Source: Gautieria morchelliformis
Taxonomy: Eukaryota > Basidiomycota > Agaricomycetes > Gomphales > Gomphaceae
Direction of reading: 5' to 3'
Length of the DNA: 64,000 nt
Assembly (NCBI GenBank): GCA_015179125.1
Contig: WHVA01000218.1
Coordinates: 113,205-177,204, forward strand
Of the stretch, positions 10,564 through 22,316 are shown one piece after another. The notes under the pieces were generated by a model. That model was not told the DNA's origin, made no database searches, and saw only the letters and a list, made by a program, of their open reading frames with translations. Made by a program: the position numbers and the translations under genes. Position 1 is the first letter of the stretch. Each line of letters begins with the position of its first letter.

Positions 10564-11217
10564 ACACGAATGGTCACGGTACCCTCTTTGGATCTTGTTC
10601 CAGTTTCAACTGTATCTTGTCCTGTTCCATAGTTGATAGATAGATTACTGTAATTCCACAAGGCACGTACGGCAGTAAGTTAACAGACAATAAACGCAGC
10701 CAAGGACAAAGGTTACATTTTCAGGATAAGTTGTCGAATGCTAGCATGAGCATCTTTTATAGTTGTCTGTCAGTGTTGTATCGTGGCGGGCGTCCCAATA
10801 GTAAACAAGAAGCGGCGCTGTCCCAGTCAGCGTGGAAGTCGTAGTTCGAGGGAAGTAAGAAGGATGGTTATGACAGTTCCAAGCCGATATGGTATAATTA
10901 CCACTCACGGCACTACTGCATTAACTACTCTGCTGCGGTAAAGATAGTGACGGTAAGTGAGATATGTGAGATGACCTCGCATAGAGATATATCAGGCAAA
11001 GCTTCTTACGGGGGGTAGGTCTCACGGATACTAATGTTAATACACATGTGTGACCGAGTCATCGCGGCCGGGACAAGGATGTAACACTATACTAGTAGGA
11101 AGAGACATTTTCCTGGCTCCTTTGCAAAGAATGTAAGTCCTCAAGTAATTAAAAGCTCGGTGGCGCATGAAATTCCGATCGCGTTCCCTTCAAACTGACA
11201 TCAGCAAATGTACCCGT

Positions 11218-11699
11218 CTACTGCAATTGGATCGGACTCACTTCAGCTATATCTTGAGGCAGCTTTCTCCATTGATCTAGAAGCTGTGGGACAACCATGT
11301 CACAAACCTCCGACTCGGATGATCCAGATGATCCAAGCGGTGGGATGCAAATATACGAAGGGCATTTAGATACCGCTAATACCCCCGACTGCATGACCAT
11401 GAGACGGAGGTCCGGCGTGTTCTTCGGAGGTGTGTGATTCATGGACTCAAGAAACCTGGATCGAAGATCTCGAAACTGTACGCTGTGGGTACAGAGACGC
11501 TTCACACCCCCATCAAAAAAGAATTTTCCCATACAATCACTGCGCAGCCTGTGGAATCTGACAAGACGAAGAAGATCTTCCGCACTCAAAGCTTTCAGCA
11601 CTGGTTCCAAGGTCGGTTTGGAGTAGTAGATATCGAGAGCGCAGGAATGGCTAGAAGCCAAATTTGACAGGTCTGTCCACCCCAGGCGACAACCCAACA
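11218..11699 (-). pseudogene. C-terminal half of a BTB/POZ-family gene
   Basis: The minus frame (MLGCRLGWTDLSNLASSH to SPIQLQ) aligns with residues after about 178 of the intact BTB protein at 38879-39868 (for example FRDLRSRFLESM against FQDLRSRFLESM). The N-terminal half with the BTB fold is missing, because homology stops abruptly at about 11699, where chromovirus element 2 begins. The C-terminal half is otherwise open, unlike the arm 2 copy, which carries an internal deletion. It lacks its own start region and is unlikely to be expressed as a functional protein. Confidence 0.8.
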
Positions 11700-11701
11700 A
11701 A

Positions 11702-14700
11702 TCTCGTGCCGATAACCATCTTACACCTCCGAATTCCAGCCCTATTGACTCTGTACCACCAGCGTGTTTATTCGCATCTATTAGCTCTCATTCCAATTCG
11801 TCATTCATCATCCATGTACACCTTCCCGGCCTCTCTAACTCAATCCCTACTCTCATTGACTCTGGTGCCACTTCCAATTTTATTGATAGCTCCTTTTCCT
11901 CTCGTCCTGGTTTCGTATGTACATCACTCCGTTCGCCAATCGCTCTCTCCCTTTTTGACGGAAAGCCAGCCACTGCTGGTTTCATTCACGAATACCTAGA
12001 TACTAGTCTCACCTTCAGCGACTCCTCTTCTCAGGACATTTCGCTACTTGTCACAAAGTTACACCCTTCGGCCGCGATCGTTCTCGAGCTTCCGTGGCTC
12101 CACTCTACGAAACCCACCATCGATTGGGGCTCTCTCTCAATTACCTTTCCTTCCAGCACCGGTTTCATGCTCCCACGTATGATGGTCGCCATGGCCTGTA
12201 CAATGATTTCCCCGCCGACTATCTTCGACAGTATCCCCGAACTCCACACTGCGTCGATGACATCGCCACCGCCAGTTCCTGGTTCGCATCCGTCCCCACC
12301 ATCCTTGGGTTACGTCCCGAACACGGCGATTGGACCACTCTCCTACGTCCCGGTCCTTCCACTGGACGTCACTTCTTCGCCCGCTCCTATTCCGAATATT
12401 TCTGGTTACGAACAGACATTCGACGTGGATGGCAAACCCTTACTTCTTTCAACCAAGCCGATCGAGAATCACTCCTCTGAGTCCTCTATATCACTCCCTA
12501 ACAATCTCATTCCTCCATTTTCAGCCACGAAAGAACCCATCATAGAGACCAAACCTATTCGACCAAAAACAGAGCCTACTCCGAGTCATCTTCGTTCCTG
12601 TACACCATGCACCGAATTGCTGATCGATGACCACCTCCCATTCCATTCTTCACCTCCTGATCCACCTCCGACGAGGAGGGTAACACCGCATATAACCCTA
12701 ATCAGCGCAGCCGCCTTCGAGCTAATCATAAAACTTGGCGAAGAAGAGACCTTCATGTTAAACATGCAACCTTCCATCCCTGAGCCCAGTTCGCTTCGCG
12801 CTGTTGGTAACGCACCAGCCCCGACCACACTCCTCCACGAAAAACCTCTACCGAAGGACGAGTTAGAAATGTTCAGGGCTGTGGTACCAGAGGAGTACCA
12901 CGACTTCTTCGATATCTTCTCGCGTGCTAAAGCCAAAGACCTGCCCCCACATCGACCTTATGACCACACCATCGAAATCGAGAACGATGGTACACCACCT
13001 CACGGCCCCATATACCCACTCTCGAACAGCGAATTAGAGGCTCTCCGCAAATATCTCGAAGACATGCTCGGCAAGGGATTTATCCGCTCCTCCCAATCGC
13101 CTGGTGGCGCCCCCGTTGTCTTCGCGAAAAAGAAGGATGGCACACTGCGAATGTGTGTGGACTATCGAGGGCTGAATCGTATCATGCGAAAGAACAAGTA
13201 CCCTATCCCACTGATTCCGAGTCTTATTGACCAACTCAAAAGTGCGAACGTCTATACCAAATTTGACCTTCACGCCGGATTCAATAATGTTCGGATCGCC
13301 TCTGGCCAAGAATGGAAGACAGCCTTCTGAACACGATATGGGTCCTTCGAATATCTCGTCATGCCGTTCGGGTTAACGAATGCTCCGGCGACGTTCCAGC
13401 ACTTCATGAATGATATCTTCCAAGACATGGCTGACGTCTTCATTGTAGTCTACCTCGACGACATCCTTATCTTCTCCAAGAACAGGGAGGATCACTTAGA
13501 GCATGTCCGAATGGTCCTCGCCCGTCTTCGGAAACACAACCTCTTCATAAAGCCCGAGAAATGCCTCTTCCATTCGAACTGGGTTGAGTTTCTCGGATTC
13601 ATCATCTCTCCTGCTGGGGTCTCTATGGACATCGAAAAGACAGCTGCAATCACAAAGTGGCCTGCACCGATGAACGTTCGCGAATTCCAATCATTCCTAG
13701 GCTTTGCAAACTTCTACAGAAGATTCATCATTTCGTTCTCCGACATCGTCCTGCCACTCACTCGCCTGACCAGGAAGGATACTCCATTCGCCTGGGACGC
13801 GAAGCAACAGGAGGCTTTCGAAGCACTCAAGGCCGCATTCTCACAGGCCCCAGTCCTCATCCACTTCGATCCGAATAACCCGATCGTCATCGAGACGGAT
13901 GCCTCCGACTACGCCATCGCCGCCATCATCTCCCAGATCACCCCCTCCGATGGTGATATCCACCCGATCGCCTTTTATTCACGAGGAATGGCACCTGCCA
14001 AAATGAACTACGAGATCTATGACAAGGAGCTGCTCGCCATCTTCTGTGCCTTCAAGCAATGGCAAAACTACCTCGAAGGGGCGTCCCACGTCATCCTCAT
14101 CCTCTCCGACCACAAGAACCTTGAGTACTTCACAACTACGAAGCAGCTGACCCGACAACAGGTACGATGGTCTGAACACCTGTCAGGGTTCAACTATATC
14201 ATTCGCTACCGAGCTGGGCGACTTGGGACAAAACCGGATGCATTGACACGTCGGGGCGACGTGTACCCAAAAGGGGGGATGGTGCATACGCATTGGCGAA
14301 TCCCCACAACTTCCAGTCGATGTTTAAGACCGGGCAACTCATTCGCGCCATCATCCTTGACTCTGCATCACTGTAAGGGCAACCCTGGCTAGTCGTGGAG
14401 ATCACACTACCACACAACTGACAAGGGGAAATCCAAAGTATGTATAAATGAACAGAGCATACAAGAGAGGGGGTTCTCACCTGACAAGGGGAAATCCAAA
14501 GAGAAAAGTCTAAGGACCCCCAATGTCAGCGAGCCCGTATTATACTACGCTGCGCAACCAGGGACAACGCTTGGCACCCGCCATCAACCCTGCATCCCCC
14601 TGACCCTTGATCGACCCTTGATGCCACCTATTATGCGAGTCGCTTGATTTCCGACACTGTTCCGGGGCGGAAGTCGGAAATCGGAGTGGAACTGGCAAGG

Positions 14701-16315
14701 CGAACGGAACTGGTGGAAGTTCTCCCAGAAGCGGAATCGTTCCCGAAAGCGGATGCGGAGATGGAATCGGAACTGGAAGCGGAGTCGGAACTGGGTGTGG
14801 TGTCGGAACTGGAAATGGAAAACAGGGTGTCCCCTGACAATCACTGTTAACATCCATCCAACAGGGCCAGTTGACCGATCCCTTGTCCTCAGCCCAGATC
14901 ACTCGCCTTCAGTCTCAATCATTGGCAATCACCCCTTCAAATGTGAAGTCAGACCCCTGGTCACTTGGAGAGGATGGAAAAACGCTGGTATACAAACAGC
15001 GAACGTATGTCCCCGATCATAATGATATTCGCTTGGACATCCTTCGCTCGTTGCATGATCATCAGTTAGCAGGCCACCCAGGGATCAGCAAAACGATGAA
15101 AAACATTCGGGGACAGTATCATTGGCCGAACATGTCCACCTTTGTCACCAACTATATCGGCTCCTGTTCCAAGTGTCGCCACGCTAAGTCCATTCATCAC
15201 AAACCTTTCGGTCCACTTCGCTTTCTACCCATCAGCCAACGACCTTGGGATTCGATCTCCATGGACTTCATCGAAGGACTCCCACCATTGGACGGGCACG
15301 ATATGATCCTTGTCATTGTCGACAGGCTAACAAAGATGGCCCTGTTCATTCCGACATTCTCAGACATTGATTCGGGAGACGTCGCCATGCTCTTCCTTCG
15401 ACACGTATTCGCTAAACACGGTAGCCCCAGCGACATCATCTCCGATCGAGGGAAGCACTTCACATCCCGATTCTGGACCTCTCTCTGTGAAATCCTCGGC
15501 ATCAAAGGCAACCTTTCTACAGCCTACCACCCCCAAACCGATGGACAAACCGAACGAGTGAACCAAATCCTCAAGCAGTATCTCCGAGTTTATATCAACT
15601 ACCAGCAGGATGATTGGGTTGACCTCTTGCCTCTCGCCGAATTCGCTTACAACAACACAGCCCATTCAGCGACCCAGGTCACACCCTTCTTCGCCAACAA
15701 AGGTTTCCATCCAAAGCTCGAAGTATCGCTCACTTCGGTCGCTTCCGAGGACGCTTATCGCCGTCGGCAGACCTCAAGGACCTTCACCAATACCTTCAAG
15801 ATCAAATTAAGAAATCAATTATCCAGTACACATCGGCCACAACCACTCGCCGCATTCCGATCCCTGAGTTTCAGGTCGGCGATAGAGTATGGCTCGACTC
15901 ACGAAATATTCACACAAAACGACCTTCAAAGAAACTCAACCACCGAAGACTTGGCCCATATCCTATCACGGCTAAAATATCTTCTCATGCGTTTCACTTA
16001 GGCTTCCCACTGGACCTTCGCCAGATCCACCCTGTGTTTCACGTATCCCTTCTCGAACCCGCCACGACATCTACCATCCCAGGTCGATACGCGGACCCTC
16101 CACCTCCTATTGAAATTGACTCTGCGGACGAGTACGAGATCACGAAGATCCTTGATAGTCGCATTCGCCGGAAGCGATTGGAATACCTAGTAGAGTGGAA
16201 GGGATACGAACACACCCCCGACACTACGTCTTGGGAACCCTCTTCGAATGTTACTAATTCTGCTCGCAGACTCGCCGAATTTCATGCAAAGTACCCCCAG
16301 AAACCCAAGGCTTAG
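11702..16315 (+). pseudogene. pol: Pol of Ty3 element 2, broken and interrupted by a solo LTR
   Basis: Domains in order are protease (TLIDSGATSNFIDSSF near 11845), reverse transcriptase (KKKDGTLRMCVDYRG; YLDD in VVYLDDILIFSKN), RNase H (VIETDASDYAIAA), integrase (HPGISKTMKN, CSKCRHAK, SMDFIEGL, IISDRGKHF, HPQTDGQTERVN) and a C-terminal chromodomain (EYEITKILDSRIRRKRLE, VEWKGYEHTPDTTSWEP). Defects are a TGA at 13328-13330 where relatives have Arg (AAF-stop-TRYGSFEYL), a one-base shift in a G run near 14275, the LTR insertion at 14372-14839 flanked by ATCAC, and another shift near 15760. Removing the LTR and one copy of ATCAC restores the frame across the site (ILDSASLLTSIQQGQL). Gag is absent. 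Confidence 0.92.
14372..14839 (-). repeat. Solo LTR of the Ty3 element 1 family
   Basis: 468 bp, differing from the 6606-7074 LTR by one lost C in a C run and one C-to-T change. The 5-bp duplication ATCAC sits at 14367-14371 and 14840-14844. A single LTR with an intact target duplication is the usual product of recombination between the two LTRs of a full element. Confidence 0.95.
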
Positions 16316-17366
16316 ACGTTTACCAAACCCCAAGAAAACGATACTCTGTTCACATTCTACCTATAGGTTCCACTCCCCTAATTAACCTCCTCTCAATCCT
16401 CACCCAACTCCCTTCGACTCATTCGACACCCGCAACCAACGCCTCTTCAGACGCTCCGAGCTCCCCATCAACCTCTTCGCACCCCCCTCGATGGCTCGTA
16501 AGGGTACTCGCGGGTTGCGCATCATACTTGGCCATCGTCCTGACCATACCCCTGGCTATCCTTGCCCTCGCCATCAGGGGCGAAGCAGATGCGCAGTCGC
16601 CTCACCCTGACAGGCTCTGCAGCTTTCGCCGACCCAGGCATACCCCCGGCCGACTGCGAATCAGAGTGGGGGACTTCGCCGAAGGCATCACTGAGTTAGC
16701 ATGGTCGTCACAAGAATACAGGAGGAAACCATACCTTCCGGGTCCTCCCTAGTCACCTCCCTTCCTTCGCACCCCTTCGAGGTCAGCGTAAAGATCGGAG
16801 CTGGAGTCGAGTCAATATCCGCTTCTGTGGGTACCGATTCCAATGTCGACGCCGAACTCTCCAACCACACCCTCGTTTTCTGAATCTCCTTTGCCAGCTC
16901 GTCTACTTCGGACGGCCTTTCAAACGTTTGGTCGGCCACCTCCTCGGCCTGCAGCATTTTCCGAAGCTCCTCCTAGACCTCATCATTGAGCAAATGAAAG
17001 CTAATAAAGAAAAAATGCCGGTGCTCACTTGGACCCCTGCCGCATCGACCAACCACTGCTCCACATCCCCTCGTGACTCTCCCCGAAGCTCCGGCCTAAC
17101 CCTCGACACAACCTGCGATCGACTGAGGAGAGCTGAGTACCCAGGTGTTGTCATAAAGGCAGGACTCTTGGCTGGGGTGCTTAGTTGGGCCCCAAAACCC
17201 CGTTCCGCGCCGTATTTTTAAACAAAAAAAGAAGTCGTGCACGGACCACGCAGCTACGCAGGGCCCAGGCTTCAGAGATCCCATCGGGGGACCCATTACA
17301 TCCTTAACAGTTCCGCCCCACCATAGGACGCAGCGTCGTTGGACTCCGAAGCTAGGAGGGGGTTAC
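16316..17366. other. Extra region between pol and the 3' LTR of Ty3 element 2
   Basis: About 1 kb that is not pol. On the plus strand a frame that overlaps the end of pol stays open to 16752. It has a Ser/Thr/Pro-rich part and one clear hydrophobic segment (YLAIVLTIPLAILALAI) followed by basic residues, like a single-pass membrane protein. On the minus strand two neighbouring frames (16688-16957 and 16903-17154, one base apart) give an acidic helix-rich protein (ADQTFERPSEVDELAKEIQK). Neither resembles a known env, and neither start is defined. One of them may be an accessory gene of the element. Confidence 0.35.
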
Positions 17367-18412
17367 TGTCATGACCGGTTTATTTCTCCTACCGCACTAC
17401 CTCCATGTTCCCCCTCATCACTCCCTAGCATCTTCGTCAGAGTTCACCGCACCTACGGACCACTCTTCCTCTACGTCTACTCTACTCGCTGTTCGCCCCA
17501 TCCTCCGAACCGCTATTCGCTACTCGTGCATTTCGCCAGCAGGCACGCCATCAAATATGATCGATACCAATCACCCGGCATGATGGTTCATCATTAGCCC
17601 CATCACCTTCTTAATCCAACCCCATTGGGTGTTCGTATGGCCAATGCGTGTTCTCAGGGCGTCCCTTCCATAGGTCGTGCGGGATCAACCCAGTAGACCA
17701 AGAGTCCATGCAGGGTAGCATGTATGCGGGTCCCAAGACATGGTTTTGTCCATAAGTGCCTTCTCCCCCTTTTACTCTCCGTCGTTTCATGTTCGCATTC
17801 TTCCCTCACTCTATTGTATGTTTATTCCATCTCCTTAGTATCATGACTGCGCACCCCTATCCAACCCTGACTCGTGACGGCCTCTTTCCTATTCGCTGAC
17901 ACCGTACGAGTATTCGATATAAGTAGTTTACATTCGCATGTATATTCCCCAGTTCAATTATCATACATCGTCCATCTTGTGCAAACTTGACCTCGCTGTG
18001 ATCATTGTCTTGAGCCCCCCCTTGAAGATTTCTATCTTCAACCAGCCAAGGACTTAGGCATCACTGGTGAGTTCTCATACTTCATCTTCGTTACCTTAGC
18101 CTTCGAACTACTTTCTGTGCTGTTGGCGAAGGGCTCTGAAGGAGCACCTTCGCCAGCGAAGGGACCGTCGAAACTTAGACAGCCCTTCCACAATATCTTG
18201 CACGCTACGTCGTCAAGTGCTGCGAGCTATTTCGCTACGACTGTAGATAGGGCAAGCCCCGTTCGGGCAACCCTCTTGTTTCATGAACATTCGTCGGTTC
18301 ACTTATTCGCCGAACGGCATACTTATTCGCACAAGTTATTCGGGCATTCGCTGTGTTCACTAATACATGACATTAACGCCTAAAAACCAATCTTGACAGT
18401 GAGATCGTGACA
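17367..18412 (+). repeat. 3' LTR of Ty3 element 2 (inferred boundaries)
   Basis: It begins TGTCATGACC directly after the polypurine tract and ends GATCGTGACA, which are near-complementary ends with TG..CA. Length is 1046 bp. A TATA-like sequence (GATATAAGTAG) lies near 17917. The 5' partner is missing, so the right border is inferred from the terminal inverted repeat only. Confidence 0.6.
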
Positions 18413-18849
18413 CATACCCGCGAGCTTCTCCTCGTACTTTGACTAGATTTGGAAGATCGACTAGGCATCGATACTGTGGTGCGTGAAGTTTATTGTTCGG
18501 ACTTTTGGTGATGGGCCTCAGTTTATATGCTTTTCGGCTCACAGCCAAGAACGTCACCAACAACTTTTGAGGTTTGTCATTTCTGTCTCACAATCCGTCA
18601 TTCCATAGTCGTCCATTACAGTGACTAAATCTGAATCACTAATACTTTTCCTTAACGGTTGGCGTCTTGACAGCATCTTTTTTTGTAACGAGTGGTGTTA
18701 TTCATTTACGATCTGTCATCAGCGTTTAGGTACTAGTGCGTTGTAATCAAGTCGTTCGTTAAATCGTTTGCTCTAAGTGCGCAATAAGAAGGCGCCGACG
18801 TGTATAATTAGCTGTTTGCAGTCCATCTCCCACTCACTGGATCTTACTT
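18413..18849. other. Spacer upstream of the OB-fold-like gene
   Basis: AT-rich, no reading frame of note. It would hold the promoter of the gene at 18850 and possibly the left end of the Helitron, which I could not locate. Confidence 0.4.
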
Positions 18850-19737
18850 ATGTCCACCGTCACATTGACAGGCAACATCTGCGTTCGAGGCGGCCGTCGT
18901 CAGACTACCTCTCCGACATATTATTGCTTTTATGAAAGCGTGCTCCCAATTACAAATGACTCTACTGTCCCTCTCCAGCTTCATGTTTATAGTCCTCCGG
19001 GCGATTCTCTCTTGCAAGATGACACCATTGTACGGGTTTTCGGCTGCATTTTCGCACCACCATCTTCAAAGATTTTAATGGATATGACGTCCATTGTCCC
19101 TTATCCTGGTGACCCAGCCAGCTACAACTATGAAGAAAACATTCCCAATGACACAAGTGTTGCCATTTGGGGCGTGGGGGCTGTAGTGAATAATGCGGAA
19201 TATGGTGCAGATTCCAAGACGAGGCTGTTTGACTTAGCAGTGTCAGACTATGTTCAAGATGGAATGAAATCATTTATGTTGGGGTACGTTGTTAAGTAGC
19301 GTTTCCAAATACAAAGTCCTGATTGGTTGTTTTTTAGACGCATTTATGATGGAAATTCTGTTCGATGGAACAGAACGCCTGCTCCTAACATCAACACTGC
19401 CATATATTTTTATGGATTGCTCAAGGACGTCAATGACCAGGGCAACCTTTCAATTGTAGTGGACAATGTTGCGTTGAATCTTGGAGCAGGCACTTTGAAT
19501 GCTGCCCCCACTGGCCGTCTGGGCTCTCACAGAGGACCTAAGGATGGCCGCCACTCTAGGAGATTCGCAGCTCCTGTTGTTGAAGATGATGACCAGGAAG
19601 TGCCCATCAATCTGCCGCAAAGATCAGCATCTCCTCCCAGGAAGATTCCATCCAATGAAACTATCTCCTCTGTGGATCATGACTCTTTGTCTATGAAAAC
19701 AAGGAGTGGAAAACGTCGTGCAACTCATACTCCCTGA
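18850..19737 (+). CDS. Possible OB-fold (RPA-like) single-strand DNA-binding protein near the Helitron
   Basis: Two exons (18850-19283 and 19338-19737) joined by a 54-nt GT..AG intron give 277 residues. The phase fits (MLG then RIYDGNS). Residues 1-90 read like a beta-barrel (VTLTGNICVRGG, QLHVYSPPGD, DDTIVRVFGCIF). A second barrel-like part follows (SVRWNRTPAPNINTAIYF, GNLSIVVDNVALNLG), then a Ser/Pro/basic tail ending KTRSGKRRATHTP. The spacing of beta strands resembles OB folds of replication protein A, but I see no motif that proves it. Some Helitrons carry RPA-like genes upstream of Rep/helicase, and the decayed Helitron frame starts 2.6 kb downstream on the same strand. The gene shows no disabling change. 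It may be a Helitron accessory gene or a host protein. Confidence 0.45.
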
Positions 19738-19982
19738 AAGGCTCTTTATTCTTAAAAAAAAGGGCTGTTTGTACTTTTAGTTGTCTCTGTAGCAGTGGAA
19801 GCCACTGGCCAGGTCTTATGTTCCCTACTGTATGAAACTTTGTGTCCTACTGATTGTAATTTTAGTGCTCTATGATTGTATTAAATGTCATATCCTATTT
19901 CATTGCCTAGAGAACCACTGTCACTACGTGTTAAATATACAACCACATGAGTTATCGTCCGTATCGGTTTTCGCCAGAAGGT

Positions 19983-20186
19983 CGGGTCACCTATTGCCCG
20001 ACGAATCCCACGCTACCCTCTCTTGCTCAGCAGGATATCCACTAATCACCAAGTGCAAGACTTTCTTACTATCTCAGAACCATACGGGTCACCTATTGCC
20101 CGACGAATCCCACGCTACCCTCTCTTGCTCAGCAGGATATCCAGTAATCACCAAGTGCAAAACTTTCTTACTATCTCAGAACCATC
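19983..20186. repeat. 102-bp direct tandem duplication
   Basis: Units 19983-20084 and 20085-20186 differ at about three positions. Each begins CGGGTCACCTATTGCCCGAC. Function unknown. Confidence 0.9.
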
Positions 20187-20216
20187 CCGACGGGGATGGT
20201 TGTGAGATAGTAAGAA
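20165..20216. repeat. 52-base hairpin
   Basis: TTCTTACTATCTCA and its complement TGAGATAGTAAGAA close a stem that also contains AACCATCCC and GGGATGGTT. It overlaps the end of the second tandem unit. Confidence 0.8.
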
Positions 20217-21335
20217 TGGACTTGGCTCTGTCGGGAAGGATCCAACACAGAAACTTGAAAGTTAATCAAAATGCTTGACGACCGCAGAGCAAACTGGTGG
20301 GAAACGCCTCTTCTGGGCTATTGATGGTCCGGGAGGCGTCTGGGAGGAATCGACGGCTTGATGCGCTTTCCAAACGGCATCACGACTGCTGTCGGCGAAG
20401 CAGCCAGCCTCCAACTTCAAGAGAATATGTCTGGCTGCGTACAGAGGTATGTAGTTCTTCGCCGTCATCAACGATACGTTGTTGGCGTTGTAGGTCTCTC
20501 AATCAGAAAGCAGTTCTTCGTCGTCATCAATGATACCAACCCCTGTCTTCAAACAGGCTCAGGGGAGATTCTTGGCATGGGATTCACAGTAAACAGGTAC
20601 ACGGTCCTGCTTCTCGGTTTTCCATCCCATCGCTGATGCCCACCACAGTGTAGTATGGCCACAACTGTTCAAATCACAGTTCCTCAATGTTCCAACCAAG
20701 CTTCTTCTGTCACGCGATATACCATACGCCCCTGATCTCAGAGGTACCCGTTTTCCCAACCTAGCCTCCCTTCTTCCCTCCCATCTGACATCCAAATGCC
20801 AATCTACGACTTAACCACCTCTTGACGTCCTTCCCAACTGCTTCGCGACCAACGGCCCGCCGGGGCTGCACTTTAGACCACATACGATCGACGTGTTCGT
20901 GGGTGAGGAGCCGGGGGTGAAAGCGACCCCCGGAGGATGAGGCGAGGAGTGAGAGGGAAAGGGAAAGGGACAGCGAGCGTGAGCATCCTCTCCGTTCTGT
21001 TCTAACGACCGCCACGCACAAGTGGACAGCACAGCGGTGGACGATGCCTCTCACGCCCCAGTCCACCCACCTCCTCACCCACCGAGACATCCACACCTCG
21101 CGTCTCTGACCCTCCATCCAGTAGGCTTACATGAGGACTGCCACTTTGAGACATTAACAGTGTTGTAAGTACAATTCGTGTCTCCTCTCACATCTCATCA
21201 TCTTCCATCCATCTATGTATACTTTCCTTCTTCCACCTCACTCACCGCCCCTCTTCAGGTCTCCAACATGGATCTTTGCTTATACCACTCAGCACATCAT
21301 GGAAAGGCGCTGACACCATCTCCTCCAGGCCATCC
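20217..21335. other. Unassigned spacer
   Basis: No gene recognised. A short duplicated motif (CGTCATCAACGATAC and CGTCATCAATGATAC, about 75 bases apart) occurs near 20465 and 20540. The GC-rich part at 20830-21115 is open on the minus strand but of low-complexity composition. Confidence 0.35.
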
Positions 21336-21446
21336 ATGAGCTTCCCGATCTATCCCCCGAGCGGCGGCACCTTCTCGCACGACCCGCATGCCCACGGCGA
21401 CACCGGGGGCTTCCCCGCCAAAGACGGGTGCTGCCTCTGCGAGTGA
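21336..21446 (+). other. Very small reading frame, uncertain
   Basis: A 36-residue frame starting MSFPIYPPSGG and ending DGCCLCE. It has strong third-position GC compared with the AT-rich repeats that follow. The Cys-rich end resembles small cysteine-rich membrane-anchored proteins or the last exon of a larger gene, but nothing confirms that it is translated. Confidence 0.2.
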
Positions 21447-21450
21447 TTCT

Positions 21451-22080
21451 CCTTGGATTACACATTATTTGGTAGCATCAGTCCAATTAATCAGGTTACT
21501 TACAGAACTCTATCAGACCACTTTTTTATCGGGATTACACATCCGTTCGTACTGTGCATCCAATCGGTTTCTTTGTACCAAACAGAGGTTATTTTTCCGA
21601 GGATTACCCATGCGTTGGACATGCAACGGCTTTTCTTTTTCGAGTATTACACTTCGGCCGAGGTCTTTCTTGGGGGGATTACTCATGCATTTATGGCATC
21701 TACCGATAAATCGGCTTCTTTGCAGGATTACTTGACCATTCCTGCTTTCTCCGATTAATCAGCTTACTTCCTCCGTTGTACGGTATTTTCCTTGGATTAC
21801 ACATCGTTTGGTAGCATCAGTCCGATTAATCGGGTTACATCCAAAACACTATCAGTCCACTTTTTTTACCGTCTGTTCGTACTGTGCATCCCATCGACTT
21901 CTTTGTACGAAACGGAGTTTTTTTTCCAAAGATTACACATGTGTTAGACATACAACGGCTTTTCTTTTCCGAGGTTTACACATCTCCGATCCATCGGGTT
22001 CGCTGGTTTGCCTGTATCCCACCATTAGACTCTGCAACATCTATTGCTTTAAATATACGCCAGTACAGCTCCATACTTTC
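21451..22080. repeat. Degenerate tandem repeat, period about 339 bp
   Basis: CCTTGGATTACACAT...TTTGGTAGCATCAGTCC occurs at 21451 and again at 21790, followed in each by GTTCGTACTGTGCATCC, CTTCTTTGTAC or a variant, and ACGGCTTTTCTTTT. The second copy is shortened. Confidence 0.7.
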
Positions 22081-22316
22081 GTTGGCATCTCACTGACACC
22101 TCTTCCTTATTATGCACATTGAAATCTATCCTGAGTATCAGAGGAGAGGCCCCACTCATGTATGTCATGCACCATTCTCTATGTTCTTACCAACATTGCG
22201 TTGTAGATGCACCTCGTACTCATTGATCAAGGAAGAACACTGTTGCACCGCGTAATTCCAATCTGCAACTCCTCTGATCTCGAACGCCTTCTCCCTCTCA
22301 TTCTATTCTTTTCACT

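Larger units (their letters stand above)
8241..11699. repeat. Arm 1 of a large inverted duplication
   Basis: This segment returns in reverse orientation at about 28247-35256. The outer ends match exactly (GTTACTTTGACCG at 8241 pairs with its complement ending at 35256), and the inner end lies inside a BTB gene at about 11699. Arm 1 alone contains the hAT-type MITE (8624-9276). Arm 2 alone contains the copia element and about 80 extra bases near 35080-35160. The spacer between the arms is about 16.5 kb and holds the second chromovirus and the Helitron. Confidence 0.85.
11700..18412 (+). mobile_element. 5'-truncated Ty3 chromovirus (element 2)
   Basis: A second chromovirus, from a different family than element 1 and on the plus strand. 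It begins inside the pol frame just before the protease, at the junction with the BTB fragment, so the 5' LTR and gag are absent. Pol is followed by about 1 kb of extra sequence, a polypurine tract (GCTAGGAGGGGG, 17351-17362) and one 3' LTR. A solo LTR of the element 1 family (14372-14839) sits within its pol gene. Its right flank shows no BTB sequence, so this is not a simple insertion into the BTB gene. A rearrangement or deletion removed the left end. Confidence 0.85.

Noticed and set aside
20761..21117. 118-codon minus frame with poly-Ser/Leu run
   Set aside because: Low-complexity GAGAGGGAAAGGGAAAGG-like DNA. No motif, no splice support.
21336..21446. Mating pheromone precursor ending in a CaaX box
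   Set aside because: The C-terminus CCLCE does not fit CaaX with aliphatic residues, and no receptor gene or other mating-type gene is near.
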